This document shows, one piece after another, positions 1-8,281 of a stretch of DNA of 64,000 nucleotides (within the stretch, counting starts at the first letter, position 1; the number at the start of each line of letters is the position of its first letter). The notes beneath the pieces are model-generated. The model worked only from the letters and a program-made list of their open reading frames with translations. It was not told where the DNA came from and did not search any database. Location of the stretch: assembly GCF_017352115.1 (NCBI RefSeq), contig NZ_CP071448.1, positions 3,371,001 to 3,435,000 on the forward strand. Reading direction: 5' to 3'. The position numbers and the translations under genes were made by a program. This DNA is from Flavobacterium endoglycinae (GTDB taxonomy: Bacteria > Bacteroidota > Bacteroidia > Flavobacteriales > Flavobacteriaceae).

Positions 1-747
1 ATAAGAATAAGCCAAATCAAAATTCCTGTTTTGTTTATAAAAACGGCTGATAGCTAAAGTAATTTTTGATTTCTGCGGAAGATCGTTAGTCTTTTCATTA
101 TAACTCAATGCTTTATTAAAATAAGCTAAAGCCGAATCATTTTGTCGAAATTTTGATTCAATTAATCCAAGCTGATAGTAGGAATCGCTTTTAGTTTTAT
201 AAAGAGAAGGATTATCAGGTTTGTTAATTATGTTGTGAAAAGTTTTAGCTGCCAGATGCAGGTTTTTGTTGTTTTTAAAGGCAACCGCTTTTTGATATTC
301 TAAAATTTCAGAACTGTCTATAACACCTAATTCTTTTAATAAATTATGTGCTTTTACATAATAAAAGTTTGCAGTTTTATAATCGCCTTTTGCAGTATAT
401 GCAGCGCCAATGTAATTGAGAGCCAGAACTTTGGTAGAAGTTGGTTTTACATTGTTGAATGAGTTAATGCTCTTGTGAAAGTTTTCTAAAGCTTCATCGT
501 ATTTTTGCTGGTTGTAATAAATTTTTCCAAGCTTAAATGTTTGATTGGCTAAAGTTTCTGGAATATTGTTGTTTTCACAAAAATCAATAGACTTTTGAGT
601 GTAAAAAACAGCTTTGCTATATTCTTTACTATTTAATTTTTTGTTGGCTAGTTTGTTATAATACGCAATGCTATCTGTATTCTGTTTGTACTGAGAATAC
701 AAAAAACAATTTAAAAAACAACTAACAACTAAAAGATAGTACTTCAT
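1..747 (-). CDS. TPR-repeat protein, N-terminal part (3' end lies outside the window)
   Basis: An uninterrupted minus-strand reading frame starts at ATG 745-747 and runs off the left edge, giving 249 codons. The protein begins MKYYLLVVSCFLNCFLYSQ, a good signal peptide. It continues as helical repeats such as 'FKLGKIYYNQQKYDEALENF', 'YIGAAYTAKGDYKTANFYY' and 'YYQLGLIESKFRQNDSALAYF', which are typical tetratricopeptide repeats. In flavobacteria, exported TPR arrays of this kind often continue into a membrane segment followed by a histidine kinase or LuxR-type helix-turn-helix. That C-terminal part is not visible here, so the output domain is unknown. It lies 26 bp downstream of the GAPDH gene on the same strand and may be co-transcribed with it. 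Confidence 0.8.
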   Translation of the reverse strand, partial: MKYYLLVVSCFLNCFLYSQYKQNTDSIAYYNKLANKKLNSKEYSKAVFYTQKSIDFCENNNIPETLANQTFKLGKIYYNQQKYDEALENFHKSINSFNNVKPTSTKVLALNYIGAAYTAKGDYKTANFYYVKAHNLLKELGVIDSSEILEYQKAVAFKNNKNLHLAAKTFHNIINKPDNPSLYKTKSDSYYQLGLIESKFRQNDSALAYFNKALSYNEKTNDLPQKSKITLAISRFYKQNRNFDLAYSY

Positions 748-773
748 GAATGACAAAGCATTAACAATGAATC

Positions 774-1772
774 TTATTTTTTTCTAACCAGTAAAATCAA
801 ATCGATTAATCGCGATGAATAGCCAATTTCGTTGTCATACCAGCCAACTACTTTTACCATTTTGTCAATGACAGAAGTAAGCTGAGCATCAAACAAACAC
901 GAATGCGTATTACCTATTATATCAACAGAAACGATTGGATCTTCTGTATAAGCTAATATTCCTTTTAAATTTGTCTTTGAGGCTTTTTGAAATGCTATGT
1001 TAATTTCTTCAATACTAACAGCACGTTTAACATTGAACGTGATGTCTGTCAATGAACCATCAGGAACAGGCACACGAATACCGCAGCCCCCGATTTTTTG
1101 ATGCAATTTAGGGAAAATTTTCGTTAATGCCTTAGCTGCACCTGTTGTTGTTGGAACTATTGACTGACTTGCTCCTCTGGCTCTGCGCAAGTCCTTATGC
1201 GGTTGGTCGTGAAGACTTTGGTCAGTCGTAAAAGAATGTATTGTTGTAATGTAAGCCTGTTCAATCCCGCATAATTCTTCAATGATTTTAATCATAGGAG
1301 CGGCGTTGTTTGTGGTACAGCTTGCATTTGAAACAATATCTTCTGTTCCGTCTAAAATATTTTCGTTAACACCAAGAACGACTGTCTTAATAGTATCTAC
1401 TTCTGATGGAGCTGAAAGAATTACTTTTTTTGCCCCAGCTTCAATATGTCCATTTAGTTCTTCATGTGTTTTGTATTTTCCTGTTGATTCAATAACAAAA
1501 TCAATAGAATGACTTTTCCAGTCTAAATTTGAAATACTTTTTTCATGAAAAAAATAAAAATGTCGGCCGTCAACAATAATTCCGGTTTCATCAAAACCAA
1601 CTTCAAAAGGAAGAACCCCGTGAATACTGTCATATTTTATTAAATGTGACATGGTTTTGTTATCTGCAATATCATTAATTGCAACGACTTCAATTTCAGG
1701 ATGGTTTAAAAGAAGACGGAATAAATTTCTTCCAATTCTTCCAAAACCATTAATGGCAATTCTTGTTTTCAA
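774..1772 (-). CDS. gap: Glyceraldehyde-3-phosphate dehydrogenase, type I, NAD-dependent
   Basis: The product (332 aa) is a full-length cytoplasmic GAPDH, which oxidises glyceraldehyde-3-phosphate to 1,3-bisphosphoglycerate in glycolysis, or runs in reverse in gluconeogenesis. The Rossmann motif NGFGRIG (residues 8-14) and Asp34 in 'AINDIAD' indicate an NAD-preferring enzyme. The catalytic cysteine is Cys152 in SNASCTTNN, with His179 in 'TTIHSF'. The C-terminal 'WYDNEIGYSSR' signature is present. A TPR protein lies downstream. The region upstream, before lipA, holds a quasi-palindromic AT-rich repeat rather than a clear promoter. Bacteroidota often carry more than one gap paralog, so this copy may not be the main glycolytic one. 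Confidence 0.95.
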   Translation of the reverse strand: MKTRIAINGFGRIGRNLFRLLLNHPEIEVVAINDIADNKTMSHLIKYDSIHGVLPFEVGFDETGIIVDGRHFYFFHEKSISNLDWKSHSIDFVIESTGKYKTHEELNGHIEAGAKKVILSAPSEVDTIKTVVLGVNENILDGTEDIVSNASCTTNNAAPMIKIIEELCGIEQAYITTIHSFTTDQSLHDQPHKDLRRARGASQSIVPTTTGAAKALTKIFPKLHQKIGGCGIRVPVPDGSLTDITFNVKRAVSIEEINIAFQKASKTNLKGILAYTEDPIVSVDIIGNTHSCLFDAQLTSVIDKMVKVVGWYDNEIGYSSRLIDLILLVRKK

Positions 1773-1782
1773 TTTTTTGTTT

Positions 1783-1856
1783 ATTTGTTTAATTGTTAAC
1801 TGGTAAATCGTTCAGTCATTTACGATTAAACAATTACCAATTAAACAGTTAAACCC
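1783..1856. repeat. Word-permuted inverted repeat (GTTTAATTGTTAAC type)
   Basis: The left side reads GTTTAATTGTTAACTGG and TAAATCG. The right side contains the complementary words in a different order: CGATTAAACAATTACC and AATTAAACAGTTAAAC. It fills the spacer between lipA and gap. It is not a standard terminator, because there is no GC stem and no T-run. Confidence 0.5.
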
Positions 1857-1858
1857 TT

Positions 1859-2725
1859 TTATAAAATATGTTTTTGTGCTTTGTACGAAGAACGAACCAG
1901 TGGTCCGCTTTCAACATGTCTGAAACCTAATTCAATTCCGAATTGTTCGTAACGTGCAAATTGTTCAGGAGTAATGAATTCCTTTACAGGCAAATGTTTT
2001 TTTGTAGGCTGAAGGTATTGTCCAAGAGTAACAACATCAACATTTGCAGCGCGTAAATCTCTCATCGTTTGGAAAACTTCTTCTTCAGTTTCTCCAAGAC
2101 CAAGCATAATACCAGATTTGGTTCTGTTAATTCCTTTTTCTTTCAAATAACGTAAAACTTCTAAACTACGATCGTATTTTGCCTGAATACGTACTTCGCG
2201 TGTTAAACGGCGAACTGTTTCCATATTATGTGAAACTACTTCAGGATTTGCTTCAATAATTCGATCCAAGTTTCTTTCAATTCCTTGAAAATCCGGAATT
2301 AAAGTTTCAAGAGTAGTATTAGGATTCATTCTTCGGATTGCTCTTACGGTCTCCATCCAGATAATCGAACCTCCATCTTTTAAATCGTCTCTATCAACAC
2401 TGGTAATTACGGCATGTTTAATATTCATAATTTTAATAGAACGTGCGACTTTTTCTGGTTCGTCCCAATCAACTGTCTCAGGTCGGCCCGTTTTAACACC
2501 GCAGAAACCGCATGAACGAGTACATACGTTTCCTAAAATCATAAAAGTAGCTGTTCCTTCTCCCCAGCATTCTCCCATATTCGGGCAGCTGCCAGAGGTA
2601 CAGATCGTGTTTAAGCTATATTTGTCTACCAAACCACGTAGTTCAGTATATTTTTGTCCAATTGGAAGTTTAACTTTTAACCATTTTGGTTTTACAGGTG
2701 GTATATTTTCAATGACTGTTTCCAT
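1859..2725 (-). CDS. lipA: Lipoyl synthase (radical SAM)
   Basis: LipA inserts two sulfur atoms into octanoyl groups on lipoyl-dependent enzymes such as pyruvate dehydrogenase and the glycine cleavage H protein. The 288-aa product has both iron-sulfur cluster motifs. The auxiliary cluster cysteines are Cys42, Cys47 and Cys53 ([12 protein letters not shown]), and the radical-SAM CxxxCxxC is Cys68, Cys72 and Cys75 (CTRSCGFC). The C-terminal RSSY motif, which supplies a serine ligand to the auxiliary cluster, is present ('VRSSYKA'). Length and motif order are normal for the family. The start is supported by a nearby minus-strand -7 element at 2744-2751. Confidence 0.97.
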   Translation of the reverse strand: METVIENIPPVKPKWLKVKLPIGQKYTELRGLVDKYSLNTICTSGSCPNMGECWGEGTATFMILGNVCTRSCGFCGVKTGRPETVDWDEPEKVARSIKIMNIKHAVITSVDRDDLKDGGSIIWMETVRAIRRMNPNTTLETLIPDFQGIERNLDRIIEANPEVVSHNMETVRRLTREVRIQAKYDRSLEVLRYLKEKGINRTKSGIMLGLGETEEEVFQTMRDLRAANVDVVTLGQYLQPTKKHLPVKEFITPEQFARYEQFGIELGFRHVESGPLVRSSYKAQKHIL

Positions 2726-2743
2726 ATATCATAAATCAGACTA

Positions 2744-2751
2744 CAAAGATA
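2744..2751 (-). promoter_or_regulatory. Flavobacterial -7 element upstream of lipA
   Basis: Read on the minus strand this is TATCTTTG, matching the Bacteroidota sigma-factor -7 consensus TAnnTTTG. It lies 19 bp before the lipA start codon. No TTG at the expected -33 spacing is evident. Confidence 0.5.
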
Positions 2752-2985
2752 CGGAATGTAGTTTATTTGCAGACGTTAATTTGCTTTTCGTTTGCTTTTC
2801 TATGTTTCAATTCTTTAACAATTATAAAGTGAAAATCGTAATATCTCATTTTTAAAGGCATTTTAAGATTATTTATAAATTCTTGATTGCTTTTTTTAAT
2901 TTTTGATGTGCTTTTTTAAATCTCAATTTTACCCTAATCTGTTATAAAATTGACCTATTGAGCCTGTGTAGAATTATGTGTGTAA

Positions 2986-2993
2986 TAATTTTG
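2986..2993 (+). promoter_or_regulatory. -7 element upstream of the first M48 peptidase gene
   Basis: TAATTTTG fits TAnnTTTG. It lies 26 bp before the ATG at 3020 and downstream of the alternative ATG at 2978, which argues for the later start. A TTG at 2958-2960 is 25 bp upstream, slightly longer than the usual spacing. Confidence 0.45.
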
Positions 2994-3019
2994 CTGTTAA
3001 TTTAATTAGTTTAAAGAAC

Positions 3020-3889
3020 ATGAAAAAGAAATTTATTGTATTAGGGATTTTATTGGCATCTTTTGGATTTACTAAAATGAATGCGCAAATACTTTCAGAT
3101 AAAACAATGGGAGCTTTAAGTAAAGGCGTATCAGGTTTTACTTTTAGTGATGCAGATGCCGCAGCTTTGGCAAAAGAATCAATTGCCGAAATGGATGCAA
3201 ACAATCCTGTAGCAGGACCAAATGATGGGTATACGTTGAGGTTGAATCGTATTTTTGGAAAACATACTTCAAGTGAAGGAGTTACCTTAAATTATAAAGT
3301 TTATTTGGTAAAAGATATAAATGCTTTTGCATGTGCTGATGGTAGTGTTCGTGTATTCGCAGGTTTAATGGATATTATGGATGATAATCAGCTTCTTGCA
3401 GTTATTGGGCACGAAATAGGCCACGTTGTCAACCACGATACGAGAGATGCTATTAAAGCAGCCTATAAAAAAGAAGCTTTATTGGATGCGGCATCATCTC
3501 AATCAGGAAAAATGGAAACGCTTACAAAATCTCAGCTCGGACAAATTGGAAGCGCCATGATTGATAGTAAACACAGCCGTAAACAAGAATCAGAAGCCGA
3601 TTTGTATTCGTATAATTTTTTGAAGAAATATGGTTATGATGTTAACGCAGAAGAATCTGCTTTTAGAATTCTTCAAAATTTAAGTCAAGGAGATGAGGCA
3701 TCATTTATGACTAAAATGATGAGTTCGCATCCTGATTCTGGAAAAAGAGCTGATGATGCTAAGAAAAGAGCAACAAAAGATGGTTTGTATAAAGAATATG
3801 TACAACAGAAAATTGTAAACACAGCTTCTGCAACATCGAAAACGACAACAAAAACCACTACTAAAAAAACAAAAGCAAAAAAGAAGTAA
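3020..3889 (+). CDS. M48-family metalloprotease (copy 1 of a tandem pair)
   Basis: This is a secreted or periplasmic zinc peptidase of 289 aa related to the M48 family (HtpX/BepA/LoiP-like). The start at 3020 gives the signal peptide MKKKFIVLGILLASFGFTKM ending NAQ. An ATG at 2978 would add 14 residues ahead of the signal and is less likely. The zinc motif is HEIGH (His131, Glu132, His135), and the third ligand is probably Glu in 'KQESEADLYSY' near residue 193. The C-terminus is a Lys/Thr-rich tail (TTTKTTTKKTK), probably disordered. A closely similar gene follows at 4092, so this is a recent tandem duplication. A rho-independent terminator separates the two, so they are probably expressed separately. 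Confidence 0.9.
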   Translation: MKKKFIVLGILLASFGFTKMNAQILSDKTMGALSKGVSGFTFSDADAAALAKESIAEMDANNPVAGPNDGYTLRLNRIFGKHTSSEGVTLNYKVYLVKDINAFACADGSVRVFAGLMDIMDDNQLLAVIGHEIGHVVNHDTRDAIKAAYKKEALLDAASSQSGKMETLTKSQLGQIGSAMIDSKHSRKQESEADLYSYNFLKKYGYDVNAEESAFRILQNLSQGDEASFMTKMMSSHPDSGKRADDAKKRATKDGLYKEYVQQKIVNTASATSKTTTKTTTKKTKAKKK

Positions 3890-3906
3890 TCATTATATAA
3901 TCAAGT

Positions 3907-3943
3907 AAAACCGGCATTATTCTTTAGAATTGCCGGTTTTTTT
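3907..3943 (+). terminator. Rho-independent terminator after M48 copy 1
   Basis: A 10-bp stem AAAACCGGCA/TGCCGGTTTT is followed by a T-run. It begins 18 bp after the stop codon. Confidence 0.85.
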
Positions 3944-4058
3944 GTTTAAAGACGTTAAGTGAATATGTTAAAAGCCTTACTGTAAATTATTTAAAATTTA
4001 TATCTTTAATTGTTGAAAAAACAAACTTTGTGTGAAATGAAATAGCATTTTGTTGTGC

Positions 4059-4066
4059 TACATTTG
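4059..4066 (+). promoter_or_regulatory. -7 element upstream of the second M48 gene
   Basis: TACATTTG is an exact match to TAnnTTTG, 26 bp ahead of the ATG at 4092. The spacing to the start codon is the same as for the first copy, suggesting the promoter was duplicated with the gene. Confidence 0.5.
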
Positions 4067-4091
4067 TTGTTAAATTGTAATTATAAAAAAT

Positions 4092-4961
4092 ATGAAAAAG
4101 AAAATTATAATAGCAGGACTCTTATTGGCAACATTGAGTTTTACTAAAATGAATGCGCAGATTAATTTAGGAGATAAAGCAATTGGAGCATTGCAAAAAG
4201 GTGTTGCTAGTTTTACTCTAAGCAATACTGACGCGGCTACTTTGTCTAAAGAAGCAGTGCGTAAATTAGATTCGACGAATCAAGTTGCTGGACCAAATGA
4301 TGGTTACACTTTGAGGTTAAACCGTGTTTTTGGAAAACATACTTCGGGAGAAGGATTTACACTGAATTACAAAGTTTATAAATTGAAAGAAGTAAATGCT
4401 TTTGCAACTGCAGATGGTAGTGTTCGTGTGTATTCTGGTTTAATGGATATCATGGATGATAATGAACTATTGGCAGTAATTGGTCACGAAATTGGACACG
4501 TTGCTAACAATGATTCAAGAGATGCTATGCGCGCGGCTTACCAAAAAGAAGCTTTAATAGATGGAGTTTCTTCACAATCTGCTAAAATATCTGCAGTTAC
4601 AGACAGTCAATTAGGAAAAATTGGAAGTGCACTTATCGATAGTAAACACAGCCGTAAACAAGAAACTGAAGCTGATTTGTATTCATACGACTTCTTAAAG
4701 AAAAACGGATACAATGTAAATGCTGAAGAATCTGCTTTTAGAATTTTAGCGAAAATGAGCGAAGGTGCAGAAGCTTCTTTCATTGATAGAATGATGAGTT
4801 CTCACCCAGATTCTAAAAAGAGAGCCGACGATGCCAAAGCTAGAGCAGAAAAAGATGGTTTATATAAACCATATGTACAGCAAAAAATCGTGAACACGGT
4901 TCCTGCAAAAACAACAACAAAAAAAACTACTACCAAGAAAACAACAACGAAAAAAAAATAG
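4092..4961 (+). CDS. M48-family metalloprotease (copy 2 of a tandem pair)
   Basis: This 289-aa protein is a close paralog of the preceding gene, with the same domain order: signal peptide (MKKKIIIAGLLLATLSFTKM, then NAQ), peptidase core, and basic tail. The zinc site is HEIGH (His132, Glu133, His136), with 'KQETEADLYSY' supplying the third ligand. Long stretches such as 'AGPNDGYTLRLNR' and 'SALIDSKHSRKQE' are almost identical in both. The tail is a purer TTK repeat (TTTKKTTTKKTTTKKK) than in copy 1. Family members degrade or refold damaged envelope proteins. That role is inferred here, and the substrates are unknown. Confidence 0.9.
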   Translation: MKKKIIIAGLLLATLSFTKMNAQINLGDKAIGALQKGVASFTLSNTDAATLSKEAVRKLDSTNQVAGPNDGYTLRLNRVFGKHTSGEGFTLNYKVYKLKEVNAFATADGSVRVYSGLMDIMDDNELLAVIGHEIGHVANNDSRDAMRAAYQKEALIDGVSSQSAKISAVTDSQLGKIGSALIDSKHSRKQETEADLYSYDFLKKNGYNVNAEESAFRILAKMSEGAEASFIDRMMSSHPDSKKRADDAKARAEKDGLYKPYVQQKIVNTVPAKTTTKKTTTKKTTTKKK

Positions 4962-4978
4962 TAGCGTATTCGAAATAA

Positions 4979-5014
4979 ATAAAAACGGCAATCTTTTAGA
5001 TTGCCGTTTTTTAT
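4979..5014. terminator. Bidirectional rho-independent terminator
   Basis: A 12-bp stem AAACGGCAATCT/AGATTGCCGTTT is flanked by an A-run and a T-run. It lies between convergent genes (M48 copy 2 on plus, PH-domain gene on minus) and can serve both. Confidence 0.85.
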
Positions 5015-5017
5015 TTA

Positions 5018-5398
5018 TTATCCTAAAACATGATGAGCTAAAACTTTCTGCACATCATAAACATTTACAGATTTATTGAATTGTTTAACAATACTTGGAT
5101 TTAATTCGCTCGAAACCCAGATTTTTAATTCAGCATCAAGATCAAAAGTTCCTGCTGTTTCTACACTGAAACGAGTAATGCTTTTGTAAGCGATCGATTT
5201 ATATTCTGTTTTACTTCCGGTTAAGCCTTGTACGTCAACCAGAATTAATCTTTTGTTGGTAAAAATAAAGGTGTCGCGGATTAATTTAAAACCCATTTCA
5301 ATTTGTTCGCTATCGGTTAAAAGCTGTCCGTATTTATTAACTAAATCTTCTTGGCTTACGGTACCTGCGTTGCCCATTAAGGCTGAAAATATTCCCAT
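5018..5398 (-). CDS. Bacterial PH-domain protein (DUF1696/bPH_1-like)
   Basis: This small soluble protein (126 aa) matches the bacterial pleckstrin-homology fold family formerly called DUF1696. Recognisable parts are the N-terminal helix with 'YGQLLTDSEQIEMGFKLIRD', the 'FIFTNKRLILVDVQGLTG' strand pair, and 'KTEYKSIAYKSITRFSVE'. It has no signal peptide and no membrane segment. Members form ring-like oligomers in solved structures, but their function is not established. It stands alone on the minus strand and shares a bidirectional terminator with the M48 peptidase. Confidence 0.8.
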   Translation of the reverse strand: MGIFSALMGNAGTVSQEDLVNKYGQLLTDSEQIEMGFKLIRDTFIFTNKRLILVDVQGLTGSKTEYKSIAYKSITRFSVETAGTFDLDAELKIWVSSELNPSIVKQFNKSVNVYDVQKVLAHHVLG

Positions 5399-5533
5399 TT
5401 TGTAATGTTTTAAAGTTTTGATTGATTTTTAATACCTTGTAAATGTAATTGATTTTCTCAGCTTTTTTGAGTTTTGTTAAAATTTAATAGAAGAGGAGTT
5501 ACTATTGATGAAATGGGGATTAAACTAAAATCC

Positions 5534-5570
5534 ATAAAAAAAGCAGAACCTAGATTCTGCTTTTTTATTT
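5534..5570 (-). terminator. Terminator of the TonB-type gene
   Basis: The hairpin AAAAAGCAGAA/TTCTGCTTTTT lies directly after the stop codon of the minus-strand gene ending at 5571. A- and T-tracts on both sides allow function in either direction. Confidence 0.75.
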
Positions 5571-6392
5571 TTATTCTGTTTGTATCGTTATTGGAAGGTT
5601 ATAGGCAGTTCGAACAGGTTGTCCGTCTAATATGCCTGGTACCCATTTTGTTTTTAATGATTTTAAAACTCTAATAGCTTCTTTTCCTAGTCCATAACCT
5701 GGATCATTTTTCACTACGATGTCTGTCATTGTACCGTCTTTTTCGATTACAAATGAAACGTATACACGTAATGTTCTTTCGGCATCCAATTCTGGTTTTG
5801 TAAAATTGTTACCTACATAAGTATAAAACTTTTTCATACCACCTGGAAACTCAGGTAATTTGTCTAGCGCTGCTGTTGGTATTGGCTTGTTTGGCTCCAC
5901 AACTGTTTCTGGTCCTTCAGTTCCACTTCCTCCAGTTGTTGGAATTGCATTTACAACTAATCCGTTTCCAACAGGATTGTCTGAAGGAGTAACGTTATTA
6001 GTATTGGTAGCAATTTCAGGTACTGCTTCATCAGCATGAGAAACAACTGGATTGGTTAGTTGTGTTGCAATAGATGCAGCTGCTGGAGCACTTTGTTGCG
6101 CTGGAATAATTGGTTCTGGTTCTTTTTGTTTTGGTTTTACAAGATCTGGAAGCGTTACTGGTGTTATAGGACAAGAAATGATTGCAGGTTCAGATGGTGG
6201 ATCCTGAATTCTAAGCTTACTAATTAGCATCGAAGCACTTCCAATACCGGCTATTAACAGTAATCCTGTGAATAATGCAGTAACAGATGTTTTTGAATTT
6301 TCTTGGCGTAATTGATACGCACCGTACTCTTTGTTTTTGTTTTCGAAAACAATGTTGGTCCAATTGTTTTCATAGATGCTAGATTTAGACAT
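5571..6392 (-). CDS. Energy transducer TonB
   Basis: This 273-aa inner-membrane protein should transmit proton-motive force to TonB-dependent outer-membrane receptors such as SusC proteins. A cytoplasmic N-terminus with 'NKEYGAYQLRQENS', common in Bacteroidota TonB proteins, is followed by one membrane segment at about 38-58 (VTALFTGLLLIAGIGSASML). A Pro-rich periplasmic spacer ('PKQKEPEPIIPAQQSAPAAA') follows. The C-terminal TonB domain spans about 185-273 and includes 'LRVYVSFVIEKDGTMTD' and 'PVRTAYNLPI'. No exbB/exbD genes adjoin, so this is probably one of several TonB paralogs using shared ExbBD. Confidence 0.9.
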   Translation of the reverse strand: MSKSSIYENNWTNIVFENKNKEYGAYQLRQENSKTSVTALFTGLLLIAGIGSASMLISKLRIQDPPSEPAIISCPITPVTLPDLVKPKQKEPEPIIPAQQSAPAAASIATQLTNPVVSHADEAVPEIATNTNNVTPSDNPVGNGLVVNAIPTTGGSGTEGPETVVEPNKPIPTAALDKLPEFPGGMKKFYTYVGNNFTKPELDAERTLRVYVSFVIEKDGTMTDIVVKNDPGYGLGKEAIRVLKSLKTKWVPGILDGQPVRTAYNLPITIQTE

Positions 6393-6548
6393 GATTTTTG
6401 GGTTTTAAGGTTAAGTAACTTTAAATCATACGCGAATAGGGTTTGGTGTTTTAGCAAACAACGTAGAAGTTGTTGTTTTAGTATGTTAATAGATAATTTT
6501 TTAAGATAAAATGTGATTATATTTTAATCTTTTTCTAAAGATAGTAAA

Positions 6549-7100
6549 TTATCTATTGCGTTCGATGATTTCGGCTAATAATTTTTTAGCGCGTAGTAAC
6601 TTTACTTTTACACTGCTCAGAGGCTCGTTTATCTTATTCGCGATCTCTTGATAAGACATTTCTTGAAAGTAACGAAGCTGGATTACTTCTTGATAGTGTG
6701 GTTTTAATTCTTTGATGCATTGAAGGAGACGAGAGAGGTTCTGTTCTTTAATTAATGCATCTTCTGCAGATGGAGTAGGGTCGGCTATATTGTATGCCTG
6801 TTGGTCTTCATTGTCGGTAATTTCTATAAAAAGATTAGTTCTCTTTTTACGTAATAAATCAATGTGTACATTTTTGGCAATGGCAATAAGCCAGGTATTG
6901 AACTGAAATTCAGGATTGTAAGAGCCTATTTTGTCAAAAGCTTTTGAGAAAGTTTCAATAGTAATGTCTTCAGCAACGGTTTCGTTCTCGGTGCGTTTGA
7001 GCATAAAACTGTATACTTCGTTCCAGAAATAATCTAATAAAAAAGTAAAGGCGATCTGATCGCCTTTTTTTGCTTTTTCTATTTTAGAATTTATTTCCAA
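6549..7100 (-). CDS. ECF-type RNA polymerase sigma factor
   Basis: This 183-aa sigma-70 family protein has only regions 2 and 4. Region 2 covers about 10-80 ('DYFWNEVYSFMLKRT', 'EDITIETFSKAFDKI', 'FNTWLIAIAKNVHIDLLRKK'). Region 4 covers about 125-180 ('LKPHYQEVIQLRYFQEMSYQ', then the helix-turn-helix 'EIANKINEPLSSVKVKLLRA'). The start codon overlaps the end of the upstream glycosyltransferase gene by 10 bp, so the two are translationally coupled. No anti-sigma gene is next to it, and the TonB gene downstream lies about 150 bp away. What activates it cannot be read from the sequence. Confidence 0.92.
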   Translation of the reverse strand: MEINSKIEKAKKGDQIAFTFLLDYFWNEVYSFMLKRTENETVAEDITIETFSKAFDKIGSYNPEFQFNTWLIAIAKNVHIDLLRKKRTNLFIEITDNEDQQAYNIADPTPSAEDALIKEQNLSRLLQCIKELKPHYQEVIQLRYFQEMSYQEIANKINEPLSSVKVKLLRAKKLLAEIIERNR

Positions 7101-8197
7101 TATACAGGTTTTGAAAAGATATTAGTTATAAAGATATTAATTTGAGTTAATATAAGTGCAATCTCAAGTACAGGAAACCAAATTTTAATATCATTTTCTT
7201 TCAGTTTTCCGGCCGAAAATCCAATTACTATCCAGACAATTGTATAGCGTGTTGCTAAAATAGCCACTACAGCAATCCATTGAAATTGAAACGCCAGCAG
7301 AAGTATAACTGATAAAAAGAAAAATAATTGTGAAAAGAAGAAAAGTCCCAATTGAAATTTATCAAAAAACTTATAGTATTCTGCTGTCGAAATATGTCTT
7401 CTTTTTTGGGTAAACCAATCTTTAAAAGATTCCTTTGGTTTTGAATAAGTAAAACTTTCAGGAATATAAGAAACTGTTGTGTTCAATTTATTAGCCGCTT
7501 GATTGATGAAAAGATCATCATCTCCTGAACGAACCTGAATATGATCAATAAAACCGTTAACATTAAAAAATTCTTCTTTTTTATATGCTAAATTTCGTCC
7601 AACCCCCATATACGGAAGTCCGGCTTTTGCCCATGAAAAATATTGAACTGCTGTTAGCACCGTTTCAAAACGAATTAATTTATTAAGAAAAGAACGTTCT
7701 TTCTTTTCGTAACCTCCATATCCCAGAACAATTGTTTTCTCTTTTGTAAATTGTGAAGTCATAGAAGTAATCCAATCTTTTGATTTTGGATAACAATCAG
7801 CATCAGTAAATAACAAATAATCCTTTTTTGCGGCTTTAATTCCCAATGTTAAAGCATATTTTTTATTTCCCCAAAAGGCTTCGTTGTTTTCCACTTTAAC
7901 CAGACGAATGTTTGAATACTGTTTTTCAAATTCTTCAAAAACTTCAAGAGTTTCATCACTTGATGCGTCATCAATTAAAACTACTTCAAAATCAGGATAA
8001 TTTTGTTCTGCTAAAAGCGGCACAAATTTCTTTACATTTTCCTCTTCATTTTTTGCGCAGACAATCACTGAAACTGGAACGTTTTTAGGAGAAGATTCCT
8101 GCGGTTTAGCAAAAGCAAATTTTCCAAAAATCCCTAAGTAATAAAAAAGCTGTATGAAAACAATAGCAATAAAAAAGTAAAATATGTATATAAGCAT
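7091..8197 (-). CDS. Family 2 glycosyltransferase, membrane-anchored
   Basis: This 368-aa inner-membrane glycosyltransferase has an N-terminal membrane helix (about 2-20), a GT-A catalytic domain (about 40-270), and two or three C-terminal helices. Catalytic-site motifs are 'VSVIVCAKNEEENV', 'VVLIDDASSDET', and the DxD-like 'TDADCYP'. 'GDDDLFINQ' is the likely acceptor-side acidic motif, and 'FTQKRRHIS' corresponds to the QxxRW region without the Trp. Sugar donor and product are unknown. A well-matched promoter lies upstream. Coupling to the downstream sigma-factor gene by a 10-bp overlap is unusual and suggests shared regulation. Confidence 0.88.
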   Translation of the reverse strand: MLIYIFYFFIAIVFIQLFYYLGIFGKFAFAKPQESSPKNVPVSVIVCAKNEEENVKKFVPLLAEQNYPDFEVVLIDDASSDETLEVFEEFEKQYSNIRLVKVENNEAFWGNKKYALTLGIKAAKKDYLLFTDADCYPKSKDWITSMTSQFTKEKTIVLGYGGYEKKERSFLNKLIRFETVLTAVQYFSWAKAGLPYMGVGRNLAYKKEEFFNVNGFIDHIQVRSGDDDLFINQAANKLNTTVSYIPESFTYSKPKESFKDWFTQKRRHISTAEYYKFFDKFQLGLFFFSQLFFFLSVILLLAFQFQWIAVVAILATRYTIVWIVIGFSAGKLKENDIKIWFPVLEIALILTQINIFITNIFSKPVYWK

Positions 8198-8237
8198 CTG
8201 GATTTAGTTAACTATTAATTTCTAAATTTTGCGAGAA

Positions 8238-8267
8238 CAAATGTAACTATGAAATACTAATTTTCAA
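8238..8267 (-). promoter_or_regulatory. Complete flavobacterial promoter for the GT2-sigma operon
   Basis: On the minus strand TTG (8265-8267) is followed by 19 bp and then TACATTTG (8238-8245). This matches the TTG-N17-23-TAnnTTTG consensus at both elements. The -7 element is 41 bp ahead of the start codon. Confidence 0.7.
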
Positions 8268-8281
8268 TGTTTAAATCCGAT

